A stretch of 64,000 bases of DNA from Mesonia sediminis. Its GTDB lineage: Bacteria; Bacteroidota; Bacteroidia; Flavobacteriales; Flavobacteriaceae. Position 1 is the stretch's first letter. The number at the start of each line of letters is the position of its first letter. This document shows positions 34,062 to 43,407 of the stretch, in pieces. The stretch spans positions 682,001 to 746,000 of the forward strand of contig NZ_JBHULZ010000041.1 in assembly GCF_042684705.1 (NCBI RefSeq), read 5' to 3'. The translations under genes and the position numbers were made by a program. The notes beneath the pieces are model-generated. The model ran no database searches. It saw nothing but the letters and a program-made list of their open reading frames with translations, and was not told the DNA's origin.

Positions 34062-35426
34062 ATGCGAAACAGCCTCTCAGCATACTTACAGCAACAAACC
34101 AGTGCAGCGCCCTTGGCGGTCTTTCGTATCGGTTTTGGACTGATGATGTTTTTTAGCATCCTGCGTTTTGCTTTTAAAGGATGGATCGAGCAACTGTACA
34201 TCGCCCCCCAATTTTATTTTCCCTACTATGGTTTTGAGTGGATTAAACCCCTCGGAGCCTATACCTACCTGCTTTTTGCCCTTTGCGGATTAAGTGCATT
34301 TTTAGTGGCCATTGGCTACAAATACCGACTGGCAATCTTGGTTTTCTTCCTGAGTTTTAGCTATATCGAATTGATGGATAAAACCAACTACCTGAACCAT
34401 TATTATTTTATTTCGGTACTGAGTTTTTTAATGCTTTTCCTTCCGGCAAACGCATACTTTTCAGTAGATGCTTATCAGCGTAAATATCATTATCCCAAAA
34501 TCCCTCGATGGACGATGGACAGCATCAAACTTTTGTTGGGAATGGTTTATTTTTATGCGGGCCTAGCCAAAATCAATAGCGATTGGCTGCTAAAAGCCAT
34601 GCCGCTTAAAATTTGGTTACCCTCTAAATACGACTTACCGCTAATCGGCGAAAGTCTAATGCATAAAGAATGGTTTCACTATGCCATGAGTTGGTCGGGG
34701 ATGCTGTACGATTTAGCCATTCCCTTTTTACTGCTTTACCGTAAAACCCGTTGGTTGGCTTTTATTTTGGTACTTGTTTTTCACATTTTTACCCGGGTGC
34801 TGTTTCCTATTGGGATGTTTCCCTACATCATGATTGTCTCTACTTTGATATTTTTTGATGCCCAATTACACGAAAAAATTTTAAATGGCTTTCGCCGATT
34901 TACCCGAGTTTTTAAAAACAAAACGAAGGCGCTGAGCTATCCGCTGCACACCTCCGTAAAGCAAAAGATCAGCTACGGCATTTTAGTGGTATTTTTCGCT
35001 TGGCAACTGCTATTCCCTTGGCGCTATTTGTTGTATCCTGGGGAATTGTTCTGGACCGAGGAGGGCTACCGTTTTTCTTGGCGGGTGATGCTGATGGAAA
35101 AAGCCGGCTACGCCCAATTTAAAATTGTAAACCCACAAACTCAGGAGTCGTTTTATGTAGATAACACTCAGTTTTTAACGCCTCGACAAGAAAAGCAAAT
35201 GAGCTTTCAACCCGATTTTATATTGGATTATGCCCATTTTTTAGGCGATTACTACAAAGCAAAGGGAATGCCAGCGGTTGAGGTATATGTAGATTGCTTT
35301 GTAGCGCTTAACGGAAGACTGAGCAAACGCTATATTGACCCCAAGCTGAATTTATACTCTATTAAAGATACATTTAAGCATAAAGATTGGATTTTACCCC
35401 TAAATGATGAGATTAAAGGATTATAG
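34062..35426 (+). CDS. HTTM-domain (vitamin-K-dependent gamma-carboxylase-like) membrane protein
   Basis: A 454-residue polytopic membrane protein. The N-terminal two-thirds has several membrane helices with the HTTM signatures: APLAVFRIGFGLMMFF, DKTNYLNHYYFISVLSFLMLFLPAN, and the core GMVYFYAGLAKINSDWL. The C-terminal third is a soluble domain starting after LLFPWRYLLYPGELFWTEEG. Vertebrate relatives carboxylate glutamates; bacterial ones are uncharacterised. The operon setting suggests a part in handling iron or a cofactor at the membrane. The stop overlaps the receptor start by 23 bp. Confidence 0.88.
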   Translation: MRNSLSAYLQQQTSAAPLAVFRIGFGLMMFFSILRFAFKGWIEQLYIAPQFYFPYYGFEWIKPLGAYTYLLFALCGLSAFLVAIGYKYRLAILVFFLSFSYIELMDKTNYLNHYYFISVLSFLMLFLPANAYFSVDAYQRKYHYPKIPRWTMDSIKLLLGMVYFYAGLAKINSDWLLKAMPLKIWLPSKYDLPLIGESLMHKEWFHYAMSWSGMLYDLAIPFLLLYRKTRWLAFILVLVFHIFTRVLFPIGMFPYIMIVSTLIFFDAQLHEKILNGFRRFTRVFKNKTKALSYPLHTSVKQKISYGILVVFFAWQLLFPWRYLLYPGELFWTEEGYRFSWRVMLMEKAGYAQFKIVNPQTQESFYVDNTQFLTPRQEKQMSFQPDFILDYAHFLGDYYKAKGMPAVEVYVDCFVALNGRLSKRYIDPKLNLYSIKDTFKHKDWILPLNDEIKGL

Positions 35427-37833
35427 TATGATGTTGTGCCTACTGCTGCTGTGCGTAGGATTGCAAGCCCAGCAACGCGTGAGCGGAGTAGTGGAGAATG
35501 AGCAAGGCGAACCTTTGCCGCAAGTGGAGTTGTATGAGAAATCTTCGGGTAAATTGGCAGAGACCAATGCCCAAGGAGAATTCGCTTTTGAAACCCAAAA
35601 ACAGCGAATCGATGTGGTGGTGTTTTCTTATGATTATGCCATTAAAGAGCTGCAATTATCGGCTAATGCAACCCAGCCCCTGCGCATTCAACTCCAACCG
35701 CTAGGCGAGGAGCTTTCTGCCGTACAAATCACCGCACGCAAAGCCAAAGTCTTTGCTTTAAGTCGGCTGCGGGATGTTGAAGAAACCGCCATATATGCGG
35801 GCAAGAAGACCGAAGTGATTTTAATTGACCAATCTATGGCCAACTTGGCGAATAATAATGCGCGCCAACTGTACAGTCAGGTAGCCGGACTCAATATTTT
35901 TCAGAATGACGATGCCGGTTTGCAACTGAATATCGGCGGCCGTGGGCTTGATCCTAATCGTACGGCCAATTTTAATACCCGCCAAAACGGCTATGACATC
36001 AGTGCCGATGTGCTGGGATATCCCGAGAGTTACTATTCTCCGCCTGCCGAAGCACTCGAGCAAATTCAGGTGGTGCGCGGAGCGGCCTCCTTACAATACG
36101 GTACCCAATTTGGCGGATTGGTGAATTTTGTATTTAAGCAGCCTAAGAAAAATAAGACGCTAGAAATTTTAAGTCGGAACACCTTAGGCAGCAATGCTTT
36201 GTATACCAATTTTACCAGTTTGAGCGGTACGCACAAGCAATGGAGTTATTATGCATATTTCAATTATAAAAAAGGCGATGGCTTTAGACCGCATAGCGAG
36301 TTTGAAAGCAAAAATGCCTTTGCGCATTTGGGGTATCGTTTTTCTGAGAAAACTAAAGTCACTACCGAGGTGACCTATATGCGCTATCTGGCACAGCAGG
36401 CAGGTGGTTTGAGCGACCGTATGTTTGAAGAGGATGCCTACCAAAGTACCCGTGCACGGAATTGGTTCCAGGTAGACTGGCTGCTGCTGAACTTAAAATT
36501 GGCGCATCAGTTTTCAGACAAAACCAATTTTACGCTGAATTTCTTCGGATTAGATGCCGAACGCAATGCATTGGGTTTTCGTAGCAATCGACGCGATATT
36601 CCCGATAACCAAAGCGAACGCGATTTGATCAAAGGCGATTACCACAACTTTGGCTTTGAAGCCCGACTGCTGAACGAGTACCAACTGGCGGGTAAAAAAT
36701 CGATTGGCCTTTTAGGGACTAAATTCTATAAAGCCAATAACAGCTCGGTTCAAGGTCCCGGAAGTGCCGGTACTGGTCCCGATTTTAAATTGCAAACCCA
36801 ACAATACCCCAATTATGCCAATCAATCTGATTTTGATAACCCCAACCTCAATTGGGCGGTCTTCGGTGAAAATGTATGGTACCTAAACGAGCGTTGGTCG
36901 ATTACTCCAGGTTTCCGTTGGGAGTATATCAAAACCGAAAGTGAAGGTTTTTCAAAGCGTATCAATCTAGACGGGGCTGGGAATGTTATTTTAAACGAAA
37001 CCGTGTATAGCGACAATATTAACGAGCGTAACTTTGTGCTGTTAGGACTTGGCGCAAGTTTTAAACCCAATGCGCAAACCGAATGGTATGCCAACGCCTC
37101 GCAAAACTACAGATCGGTTACCTTTTCGGATATCAACTTGGTGAATCCCAATTTTGCTGTAGGCGAACTAAAAGACGAAACCGGAATGACCACCGATTTG
37201 GGACTACGCGGAACTTTTGATAAATGGATCAATTACGATGTGAGTGCTTTTGGTCTTTTTTATAATGACCGTATAGGAATTACCTTGGAAACCCAAAACG
37301 ACAACAGCGTTCGTAAACTACGCGCTAATATTGGCGATGCTTTCATTTACGGTTTGGAGAGTTTAGTCGATTTTGATTTAAGCAAACGCTGGATCAAAGA
37401 CAAAGACTTTAATGCCAATTACTTTATTAACTTTTCGGCTATCCGTTCTAAGTATGTTTCTTCCGATGAATCGGGTATCGAAGGCAACCGAGTGGAGTTT
37501 GTACCACAGGTAAATTTAAAAACCGGTTTCCGATTCGGGTACAAGAACCTTCAAAGCAGCATGCAATACACCTATGTAGGCGAGCAGTACTCAGATGCCA
37601 CCAATACCCAAACCGATCCGCTAGGAAGTTCTGGTGTTATTGGTGTAATTCCCGCCTATGGTATATTAGATATGTCGCTAGCCTACACCTATAAGCGCTT
37701 TAAATTGGAAGCCGGAATCAATAACTTGTTAGACAATACCTATTTTACCCGTCGCGCTACAGGATATCCGGGTCCGGGAATTATTCCCTCTCCACCACGT
37801 AACTGGTATGTGAGTTTGCAAGTAAAGATTTAG
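35404..37833 (+). CDS. TonB-dependent receptor (FecA-like, with carboxypeptidase-regulatory-like N-domain)
   Basis: An 809-residue outer-membrane receptor. After the signal peptide (ending GLQAQ) comes a carboxypeptidase D regulatory-like domain (QRVSGVVENEQGEPLPQVEL), then a plug domain with ARQLYSQVAGLNIFQNDDAGLQLNIGG and the VVRGAASLQYGTQFGG motif, then a beta-barrel of about 600 residues. Plug features resemble FecA-type siderophore receptors. The start at 35404 is favoured because it supplies the basic residues (MMRLKDYS) that a start at 35428 would lack. It is last in the operon, with an AT-rich hairpin at 37840-37860 downstream. Confidence 0.92.
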   Translation: MMRLKDYSMMLCLLLLCVGLQAQQRVSGVVENEQGEPLPQVELYEKSSGKLAETNAQGEFAFETQKQRIDVVVFSYDYAIKELQLSANATQPLRIQLQPLGEELSAVQITARKAKVFALSRLRDVEETAIYAGKKTEVILIDQSMANLANNNARQLYSQVAGLNIFQNDDAGLQLNIGGRGLDPNRTANFNTRQNGYDISADVLGYPESYYSPPAEALEQIQVVRGAASLQYGTQFGGLVNFVFKQPKKNKTLEILSRNTLGSNALYTNFTSLSGTHKQWSYYAYFNYKKGDGFRPHSEFESKNAFAHLGYRFSEKTKVTTEVTYMRYLAQQAGGLSDRMFEEDAYQSTRARNWFQVDWLLLNLKLAHQFSDKTNFTLNFFGLDAERNALGFRSNRRDIPDNQSERDLIKGDYHNFGFEARLLNEYQLAGKKSIGLLGTKFYKANNSSVQGPGSAGTGPDFKLQTQQYPNYANQSDFDNPNLNWAVFGENVWYLNERWSITPGFRWEYIKTESEGFSKRINLDGAGNVILNETVYSDNINERNFVLLGLGASFKPNAQTEWYANASQNYRSVTFSDINLVNPNFAVGELKDETGMTTDLGLRGTFDKWINYDVSAFGLFYNDRIGITLETQNDNSVRKLRANIGDAFIYGLESLVDFDLSKRWIKDKDFNANYFINFSAIRSKYVSSDESGIEGNRVEFVPQVNLKTGFRFGYKNLQSSMQYTYVGEQYSDATNTQTDPLGSSGVIGVIPAYGILDMSLAYTYKRFKLEAGINNLLDNTYFTRRATGYPGPGIIPSPPRNWYVSLQVKI

Positions 37834-37866
37834 GTTTTTTATAAGTCCTTTTTACTTATAACCCGC

Positions 37867-38046
37867 CTTGTCACACCGAGTGCGGGTATTTGGGCGGTAG
37901 AACAAAAATGCGAAGTATCGAGGTGCAGTCGAAAAGTACTGCACATGTTTATAGTTGCAATTAAACTCACTTCTCGATACAACCCAGCAAGTCCAACTGC
38001 GGCATTAAAAATGCCTGTTGGCTAGGCTGGCCCACTCGAAGTGACA
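37867..38046 (+). repeat. Family A repeat, full copy
   Basis: CAC/GTG intact, but the apical hairpin mixes types: GCGGGTATTTGG on the left, AAAAATGCGAAG on the right. Confidence 0.82.
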
Positions 38047-38242
38047 CCGAAGTGTCGGGACTGCTAATGGTCGCACTAAGTACTAGTATTTTAAAACCTG
38101 CCTTGTCAGTTCGAGTTTCGGATTTTTGAGCGATAGAACAAAAATGTGAAGTATCGAGAACAAGTCGAAAAGTAGCGAATATCTTTATAGTTACCATTAT
38201 TATGGGCTACTAATCGAAAGCCACAGATATCTTATTATTATT

Positions 38243-38426
38243 CCTCTACTTTTTTCCATTGCCGAAAAAAGTAGCAAAAAAGTCTAGGCTTACGAAACTA
38301 GCGCTAAATTGTAGGTTTGCAAGCTAAATTTTAGGAACTCACCCGATTTCCAATCGGGCTCAAACAGCCTAAAATTTTTAACGCTTACTGCACTGCCAAT
38401 TTTACGCCCTATTTTCGATAGGCCGG
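38243..38426 (+). repeat. Family B repeat
   Basis: Full copy; apex ATTTCCAAT and right arm TACGCCCTATTTTCG. Confidence 0.8.
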
Positions 38427-38523
38427 TTTAAAATCGTATTTCTATTTATTCTTTTTAGTAAAATAACCTGCCTTGTCAGGTCGAGTTTCGGATTTTTGGT
38501 AATAAAACAAATAAAGTAAACTA

Positions 38524-39924
38524 CTATTGCCCGCGGAAAAAGATAATGGTACTTAGGGTTTTTAGAAAAATACGGAAATCTAAATACAAACCTCGGTGCT
38601 TGATATAATACAAATCGTATTGAAGCTTTTCTAAGCTGTCGGTTTCATTTTCGGCGTACTTAGCATTCACTTGAGCCCAGCCGGTTAAGCCGGGTTTTAT
38701 CACATGACGAACTTCGTAAAAGGGAATGCTTTCTTTTAATTCGGCTACAAACTCGGGGCGTTCGGGACGCGGACCTATAATACTCATATCGCCCAAGATA
38801 ACATTGATGAATTGAGGGATTTCATCCAATCGGGTGCGTCGCAAAAATTTACCAAAGGGTGTAATACGGCTGTCGTTTTTTTTTGCATATTGTGCACCAT
38901 TTTGCTCGGCATGTTGCACCATACTCCGCAACTTATAAATCGAAAAGCACTTACCGTGGCGCCCCACTCGGGTTTGCCTATAAAACAAAGGTCCGCGATT
39001 GGCAATGCTATTCAACAAAACCACAATAGGCAAGATTAAAATCAGAAAAAACAAACCAAGCAAAGAAGCCAATACATCAAAAACCCGAGTAAAAAACAAG
39101 TACAGTTTATTCTGACCGCTTCGGCTAAATGGAAAATAAGAATAAAAATCTCGGGTAACATCTTTTACCGGTAAACGTTGGGTGAGTTCCTCGTAAACCT
39201 GTGCGTATTTTTTAATGTTATAACCCCGCTTCAGCAAACCGATTAAAGCCTCGTGCAATTTGGTATCTAAACCTTGAGCCGAAGGCGTATATACAATAAT
39301 TTCGCTAATCAATTGCTGCTTTAGGAATTCATCCAGCGCTTCGATTTTTAATTGCGGTAGTTCACTTTTTTGAGGGGCATTACAGGTTTGTATATACCCG
39401 CATACCACATAATACGGATCGGCAGCGCTAAGTTTGCGCTCCAATTGTTCTATATCAAACGAATCGCCAACTATAAGCGTGTTTTTATAAAAACGAGGCG
39501 AACTGATAAAAGTGATATACGACCAGCGCCAAAGGCTCAGCGAACCCAAAATACCCACAAAAAAGTAAAGAATCTGAATGCGGTTCTCGGGTAACGAAGG
39601 AGTATAAAAAGGCGTAAATAAATAAAACAAAACCGTTAATAAACTGGTGAGTACACAGTTTTTAAACACCCGATTAAACTCGGTGGTTTTAGGCAACTGG
39701 TAAAGCTCAAAAATGGTAGCAAACAGTAACAGGTAAAACACCAACACCAACGTCCACGCCCATTTATCGGGGGTAATACTAAAATAGGAAAAATCAAACA
39801 AGCTACTCAACACATACAAGCCCAGTACACACACCAGCACATCCATCACCCGCAATAAAATTTTGCGTTCAGAGACTTCAAAATGCAACCGGTTTGAACT
39901 TTTCATATGGGGGCGCTTAGGCAA
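38524..39924 (-). CDS. WcaJ-type polyprenyl glycosylphosphotransferase
   Basis: Loads the first sugar phosphate onto undecaprenyl phosphate for exopolysaccharide or O-antigen assembly. The 466-residue protein has four N-terminal membrane helices (about 27-45, 58-76, 91-106, 117-137), a CoA-binding-like domain, a fifth hydrophobic segment, and the catalytic domain with RQTRVGRHGKCFSIYKLRSM, the Asp-Glu of RLDEIPQF, IIGPRPERPEF and PGLTGWAQVNAKY. It starts at Met1 or Met7. It is the last gene of a five-gene unit. A second, smaller phosphoglycosyl transferase lies at 25451. Confidence 0.93.
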   Translation of the reverse strand: MPKRPHMKSSNRLHFEVSERKILLRVMDVLVCVLGLYVLSSLFDFSYFSITPDKWAWTLVLVFYLLLFATIFELYQLPKTTEFNRVFKNCVLTSLLTVLFYLFTPFYTPSLPENRIQILYFFVGILGSLSLWRWSYITFISSPRFYKNTLIVGDSFDIEQLERKLSAADPYYVVCGYIQTCNAPQKSELPQLKIEALDEFLKQQLISEIIVYTPSAQGLDTKLHEALIGLLKRGYNIKKYAQVYEELTQRLPVKDVTRDFYSYFPFSRSGQNKLYLFFTRVFDVLASLLGLFFLILILPIVVLLNSIANRGPLFYRQTRVGRHGKCFSIYKLRSMVQHAEQNGAQYAKKNDSRITPFGKFLRRTRLDEIPQFINVILGDMSIIGPRPERPEFVAELKESIPFYEVRHVIKPGLTGWAQVNAKYAENETDSLEKLQYDLYYIKHRGLYLDFRIFLKTLSTIIFFRGQ

Positions 39925-39939
39925 ACAAAGATATTATTT

Positions 39940-40965
39940 TTAAACATTTAAGAGGAGCTCCTCCCATTTATTTTTGATGACGCTCCAGTCAAGTCGCTCG
40001 GCTTTGGCGCGAGCAGCGAGGCAGCGCGCACGCGTAGCCTCGGGTTCATTTATGCTACGGCAAATGGCTTGATAAAAGGCTTTTAGGTTTTGACTGGGCA
40101 CCAACAAAGCATGCCGATCTTGCTCTACCAGCGCGGGAATACCGCCTACATCGGTTGAGACTACGGCAAGGCCTAAAGCCATTGCTTCCATCACGCTCAT
40201 AGGCGTATTATCAATACGGGTGGTGTTGATAAAAACCGAATAGTCTTTAGCCAGTTGATGCCAAGCGGCTTTGCTCAATTTTCCTGTAAACCGCACCGGT
40301 AAATTATGTCGCTCAGCATAGGCTTTACAAGCCGGATAAGCCAGATCATCCCAAGGCCCTACCATACACAACTCAGCTTGGGGGTAGTCTTGGTATAAGG
40401 CTTCCAGCACTTTTACCGCCAAAAGCGGATCGTAGATTTCGGCAAAAGAACGCACCCAAAGCAGTTTAGGTACAAAGTTGTTGCGTGATTTAAAAGCATA
40501 ATCCTCAATACTAAAACCGTTGGGGATCACTTGGGTGGAATAATTATACAGGGCAAAACGCTGCGCCAAAAAATCGGAAAGCGCCACATTTGCGCTAGCC
40601 TTTCCGAATAAAGTCCGACACCAAAAACTACTATTTTGCAATCTATTTTCCAATAAACCTCCTCGCAGAATACATATATATTTCAATCTCAATAGCCTAC
40701 AGTTCAAGGCGATACTCACGGCAAACCAAAAATTAAGACTCGAGTAGGTATCGATAAGCACTAGCGGTCGCTGCCGAAAACTCTTCCACAACAAAAGGTG
40801 CATATGCAAAAAACGAAGCGCTTTGTTTTTTTGAGCACTTCCTCGGGTAAGCCTATAGCCCCATGCTTGAAGTTGGTCGCCTAAAAAATCTACCCCAGTA
40901 GGGTTTTTACCATGTTTTTGCAAGCGATTGCCGAGGTACAGGAGAGCCGGTTTTCTTTTTTCCAT
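39940..40965 (-). CDS. Glycosyltransferase family 4 (GT-B fold)
   Basis: A 341-residue cytoplasmic glycosyltransferase. The N-terminus ALLYLGNRLQKHGKNPTGVD is typical of the family, and the C-terminal domain has KLLWVRSF, MVGPWDD and the nucleotide-sugar motif VMEAMALGLAVVSTDVGG (E-x7-type). Its start lies 59 bp inside the upstream polymerase gene. The N-terminal motif shows the overlap is real and not a mis-called start. The sugar and linkage are unknown. Confidence 0.88.
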   Translation of the reverse strand: MEKRKPALLYLGNRLQKHGKNPTGVDFLGDQLQAWGYRLTRGSAQKNKALRFLHMHLLLWKSFRQRPLVLIDTYSSLNFWFAVSIALNCRLLRLKYICILRGGLLENRLQNSSFWCRTLFGKASANVALSDFLAQRFALYNYSTQVIPNGFSIEDYAFKSRNNFVPKLLWVRSFAEIYDPLLAVKVLEALYQDYPQAELCMVGPWDDLAYPACKAYAERHNLPVRFTGKLSKAAWHQLAKDYSVFINTTRIDNTPMSVMEAMALGLAVVSTDVGGIPALVEQDRHALLVPSQNLKAFYQAICRSINEPEATRARCLAARAKAERLDWSVIKNKWEELLLNV

Positions 40966-42295
40966 AGGTCAAATGTAGTAAAGCCAGCCCATATATAAAA
41001 CCCGGAAGCGCAATTCGCATCGAACTATGCGCCATGGTCAAAAAGGCAAAAATAAGAAACGGATAAAAATAAAGATTGCGTTGACCTTGTAGTTTACGGA
41101 TTAAGGGGGCTCCTAAAAGAATGCATAAGGCGATTATCCCCAACAATCCATGTTCCCCTATAATCCTACTGATTTCGTTATGAGAGGCAGCGGCCTCCCC
41201 TAATTCCGCTTCGTGGTACACCTTTGAAGAGCCCACCCCTCCGCCTAAAAACGGATGATCGATAAAAGCTTGTATTTCGGCTAGAAACAAATCCCACCGA
41301 CCCGTAGTCACATCATCTTTGGAGACTCCAGCTGCATTTTCGTTGGCATAGCGATTTTCAAGCAAGCCGCCAGTTTGGCTTACAGCCAATCCCCAGATGC
41401 CCAAAGTTACCAGTAGGCTGACTCCTATTTTAAAAATCAGTTTGGCCTTATGCAGTACGTTTACTTTTTGAAAAAAGAAAAATACAAATACCGAAGCCAT
41501 CAAAATCGCTACATACACCCCACCTCGTGAAAACGTCAATAAAGCACGATGCGCCATGGCGATTAAAAAAAACAGCATTACCCACTGCACGAGCTTGTTT
41601 TTATAGGGTAGCAACAAACGGGTGAATAAGATAAAAACGCCAAGACCTAAAACCGTGGACACCTGATTAGGACCGAAACCACCTGAAGTCGCCGCATTGG
41701 AAGCCGTACCCGTAACCACCGACTGAATATCAGGAGCATACAAATAAATATACACCGTCATGGCGATAATCGGGTATAGCATGGCATCTAGCAACTGTAA
41801 AAATACAGTAAAACTGATTCTCCTTCCGTAACAATAAAGTGCCGAAGCCATCAAACATAAAGGTCCGCTTAGATTAAACAAAACATTTTTTCGAAACAAA
41901 AACAAATCATCGCTGTAATATTCCAACGCCAAAATCACTCCTGGGAGCAAAAGGAGAATATACAGCACATAAGGATAAGCCTTGCGCTTAAAACCAGTAT
42001 AAAACATTCCAAATAACAAGAACAGAATTACCGCATACTTTCCAGTTTCATAAAAGAACATGGCTTTGGTCATTCTAAAAAACACTTCGGCACCGGCCAT
42101 ATAGGCACTGGCGACCAGTATTTCTTTTTCTTTATCGGGCTTGGTTAAAAAACGATAAATGAAATAAGCAAAAACCACTACCAAATACAATCCCATAGCC
42201 GGTCGATACACACTGGCTAGTATGCCTAAGCCAACGTGTCCTAAAACAGCCGCTAAGGGCTTTATTCGGTTGATATTTTTTGGTTTTAGTTTCAA
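40907..42295 (-). CDS. O-antigen ligase/polymerase family membrane protein
   Basis: A 462-residue polytopic protein with about 11-12 membrane helices and one large loop. The loop carries a TGRWDLFLAEIQAFIDHPFLGGGVG...ASHNEISRIIGEHGLLG stretch typical of the Wzy_C/WaaL domain, including the conserved His. Upstream lies TFSRGGVYVAILM, the other family mark. It either polymerises repeat units or attaches the polymer to its carrier. The C-terminus runs 59 bp into the next gene. Its start overlaps the preceding GT4 stop by 4 bp. Confidence 0.87.
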   Translation of the reverse strand: MKLKPKNINRIKPLAAVLGHVGLGILASVYRPAMGLYLVVVFAYFIYRFLTKPDKEKEILVASAYMAGAEVFFRMTKAMFFYETGKYAVILFLLFGMFYTGFKRKAYPYVLYILLLLPGVILALEYYSDDLFLFRKNVLFNLSGPLCLMASALYCYGRRISFTVFLQLLDAMLYPIIAMTVYIYLYAPDIQSVVTGTASNAATSGGFGPNQVSTVLGLGVFILFTRLLLPYKNKLVQWVMLFFLIAMAHRALLTFSRGGVYVAILMASVFVFFFFQKVNVLHKAKLIFKIGVSLLVTLGIWGLAVSQTGGLLENRYANENAAGVSKDDVTTGRWDLFLAEIQAFIDHPFLGGGVGSSKVYHEAELGEAAASHNEISRIIGEHGLLGIIALCILLGAPLIRKLQGQRNLYFYPFLIFAFLTMAHSSMRIALPGFIYGLALLHLTYGKKKTGSPVPRQSLAKTW

Positions 42296-43407
42296 TACTG
42301 GGCTAACATATCTTTAATTCGTTGGCGGTAATGATCATAGGTAAAATGGGCGGCCACTGTATGGCAGGCTCTCGCCTGAGCAATGCGTTTAGTGGTATCG
42401 GCGGTTAAAGCTTGTTGTATTGCCTTCTGCAGACTAAGCCTATCTATACTTTCCATTTTATATCCGTTCTCCGGCTTGACGTATTGACCAATACAGGAAA
42501 CATCGCTTACAATGGGGATGCAACCGTAATTCATAGCCTCAGCAATCACCTTAGGAAATCCTTCTGAATCACTGGGCAATAATAAAAAATGTGCTTTTTT
42601 GTAGTACTCAAATACGGCTTCTCGCTGTAAAAATCCGTGAAAACGAGCGGGTAACTGCTGGGTCTTGGCTTGCTCTTCATACTGCTCACGTTTGGCTCCG
42701 TTACCGATAAAATCGATTTGAGCCACAGCACTGGCGGGTAAGTCAGCAAAAGCATCCAAAATGCGTTGTACACCTTTCTCATCTTCGAGCCGACCTACAA
42801 AACAAAACCTAAAAGGAGCCGCATAACTTTTTTGAGCGATTATGGCTGCTCCTTCTTTTCGTTCGGCTTGAGTCAAGCAAGGATTTTCAAAAGTAAAACA
42901 ATGCGCCGGCTGCTCGGGCCAAGCTCCGTTAATGGTTACGGGTCGGTTTTGCTTTTTTAACCAATACCGCTGCAAGGCATAGCCCAGCGGTGGTTGGTTT
43001 TGGTTCCAGTTCCCGGCATATTTGAACCAAACTTTTGGCGATTTTAAACCACTTAGATACGGAATCAAGTACACCCCCATACCCGTAGGCGCTCGAAATT
43101 GAATCGCATCCACATCACCCACCAAACGACGCACTTTACCTAGGGTTTCGGGAATGCCTTTTAAAATGCCCAGTTTATCGCTCCAGCTTTTTCCCCCTCT
43201 AGGGCTTAGCGGTATAAAATGAATGTGTTCAGAACTATAAGGCAGCGCACTAGGCGGCGGGTCTTCAGCATGCAAGTAAGCCAAATGATAAATCGCCTCA
43301 AAATCTTGAATAAGGTGATTGATTTCGGTAACCGTTGGCCCCCAACCCACGATCTCACCACTTGTGGTTTTATAATGTCTAGTATGAGAGATAATCGCTA
43401 GTTTCAT
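42292..43407 (-). CDS. Glycosyltransferase family 4
   Basis: A 371-residue GT-B enzyme. An N-terminal acceptor domain (MKLAIISHTRHYKTTSGEIVGWG) is followed by the C-terminal donor domain with FRFCFVGRLEDEKGVQRIL, IDFIGNG and FPKVIAEAMNYGCIPIVSDV. It overlaps both neighbours by 4 bp in the same operon. The specificity is unknown. Confidence 0.88.
   Translation of the reverse strand: MKLAIISHTRHYKTTSGEIVGWGPTVTEINHLIQDFEAIYHLAYLHAEDPPPSALPYSSEHIHFIPLSPRGGKSWSDKLGILKGIPETLGKVRRLVGDVDAIQFRAPTGMGVYLIPYLSGLKSPKVWFKYAGNWNQNQPPLGYALQRYWLKKQNRPVTINGAWPEQPAHCFTFENPCLTQAERKEGAAIIAQKSYAAPFRFCFVGRLEDEKGVQRILDAFADLPASAVAQIDFIGNGAKREQYEEQAKTQQLPARFHGFLQREAVFEYYKKAHFLLLPSDSEGFPKVIAEAMNYGCIPIVSDVSCIGQYVKPENGYKMESIDRLSLQKAIQQALTADTTKRIAQARACHTVAAHFTYDHYRQRIKDMLAQY

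Larger units (their letters stand above)
37861..38515. repeat. Repeat array 3
   Basis: In order: full A (37867-38046, CAC/GTG), hairpin linker (ACCGAAGTGTCGGGA), half A with alternative tail (38102-38242, GTT/AAC), B (38243-38426), and a truncated A start (38472-38515) that stops 8 bp before the glycosylphosphotransferase stop codon. Confidence 0.85.
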
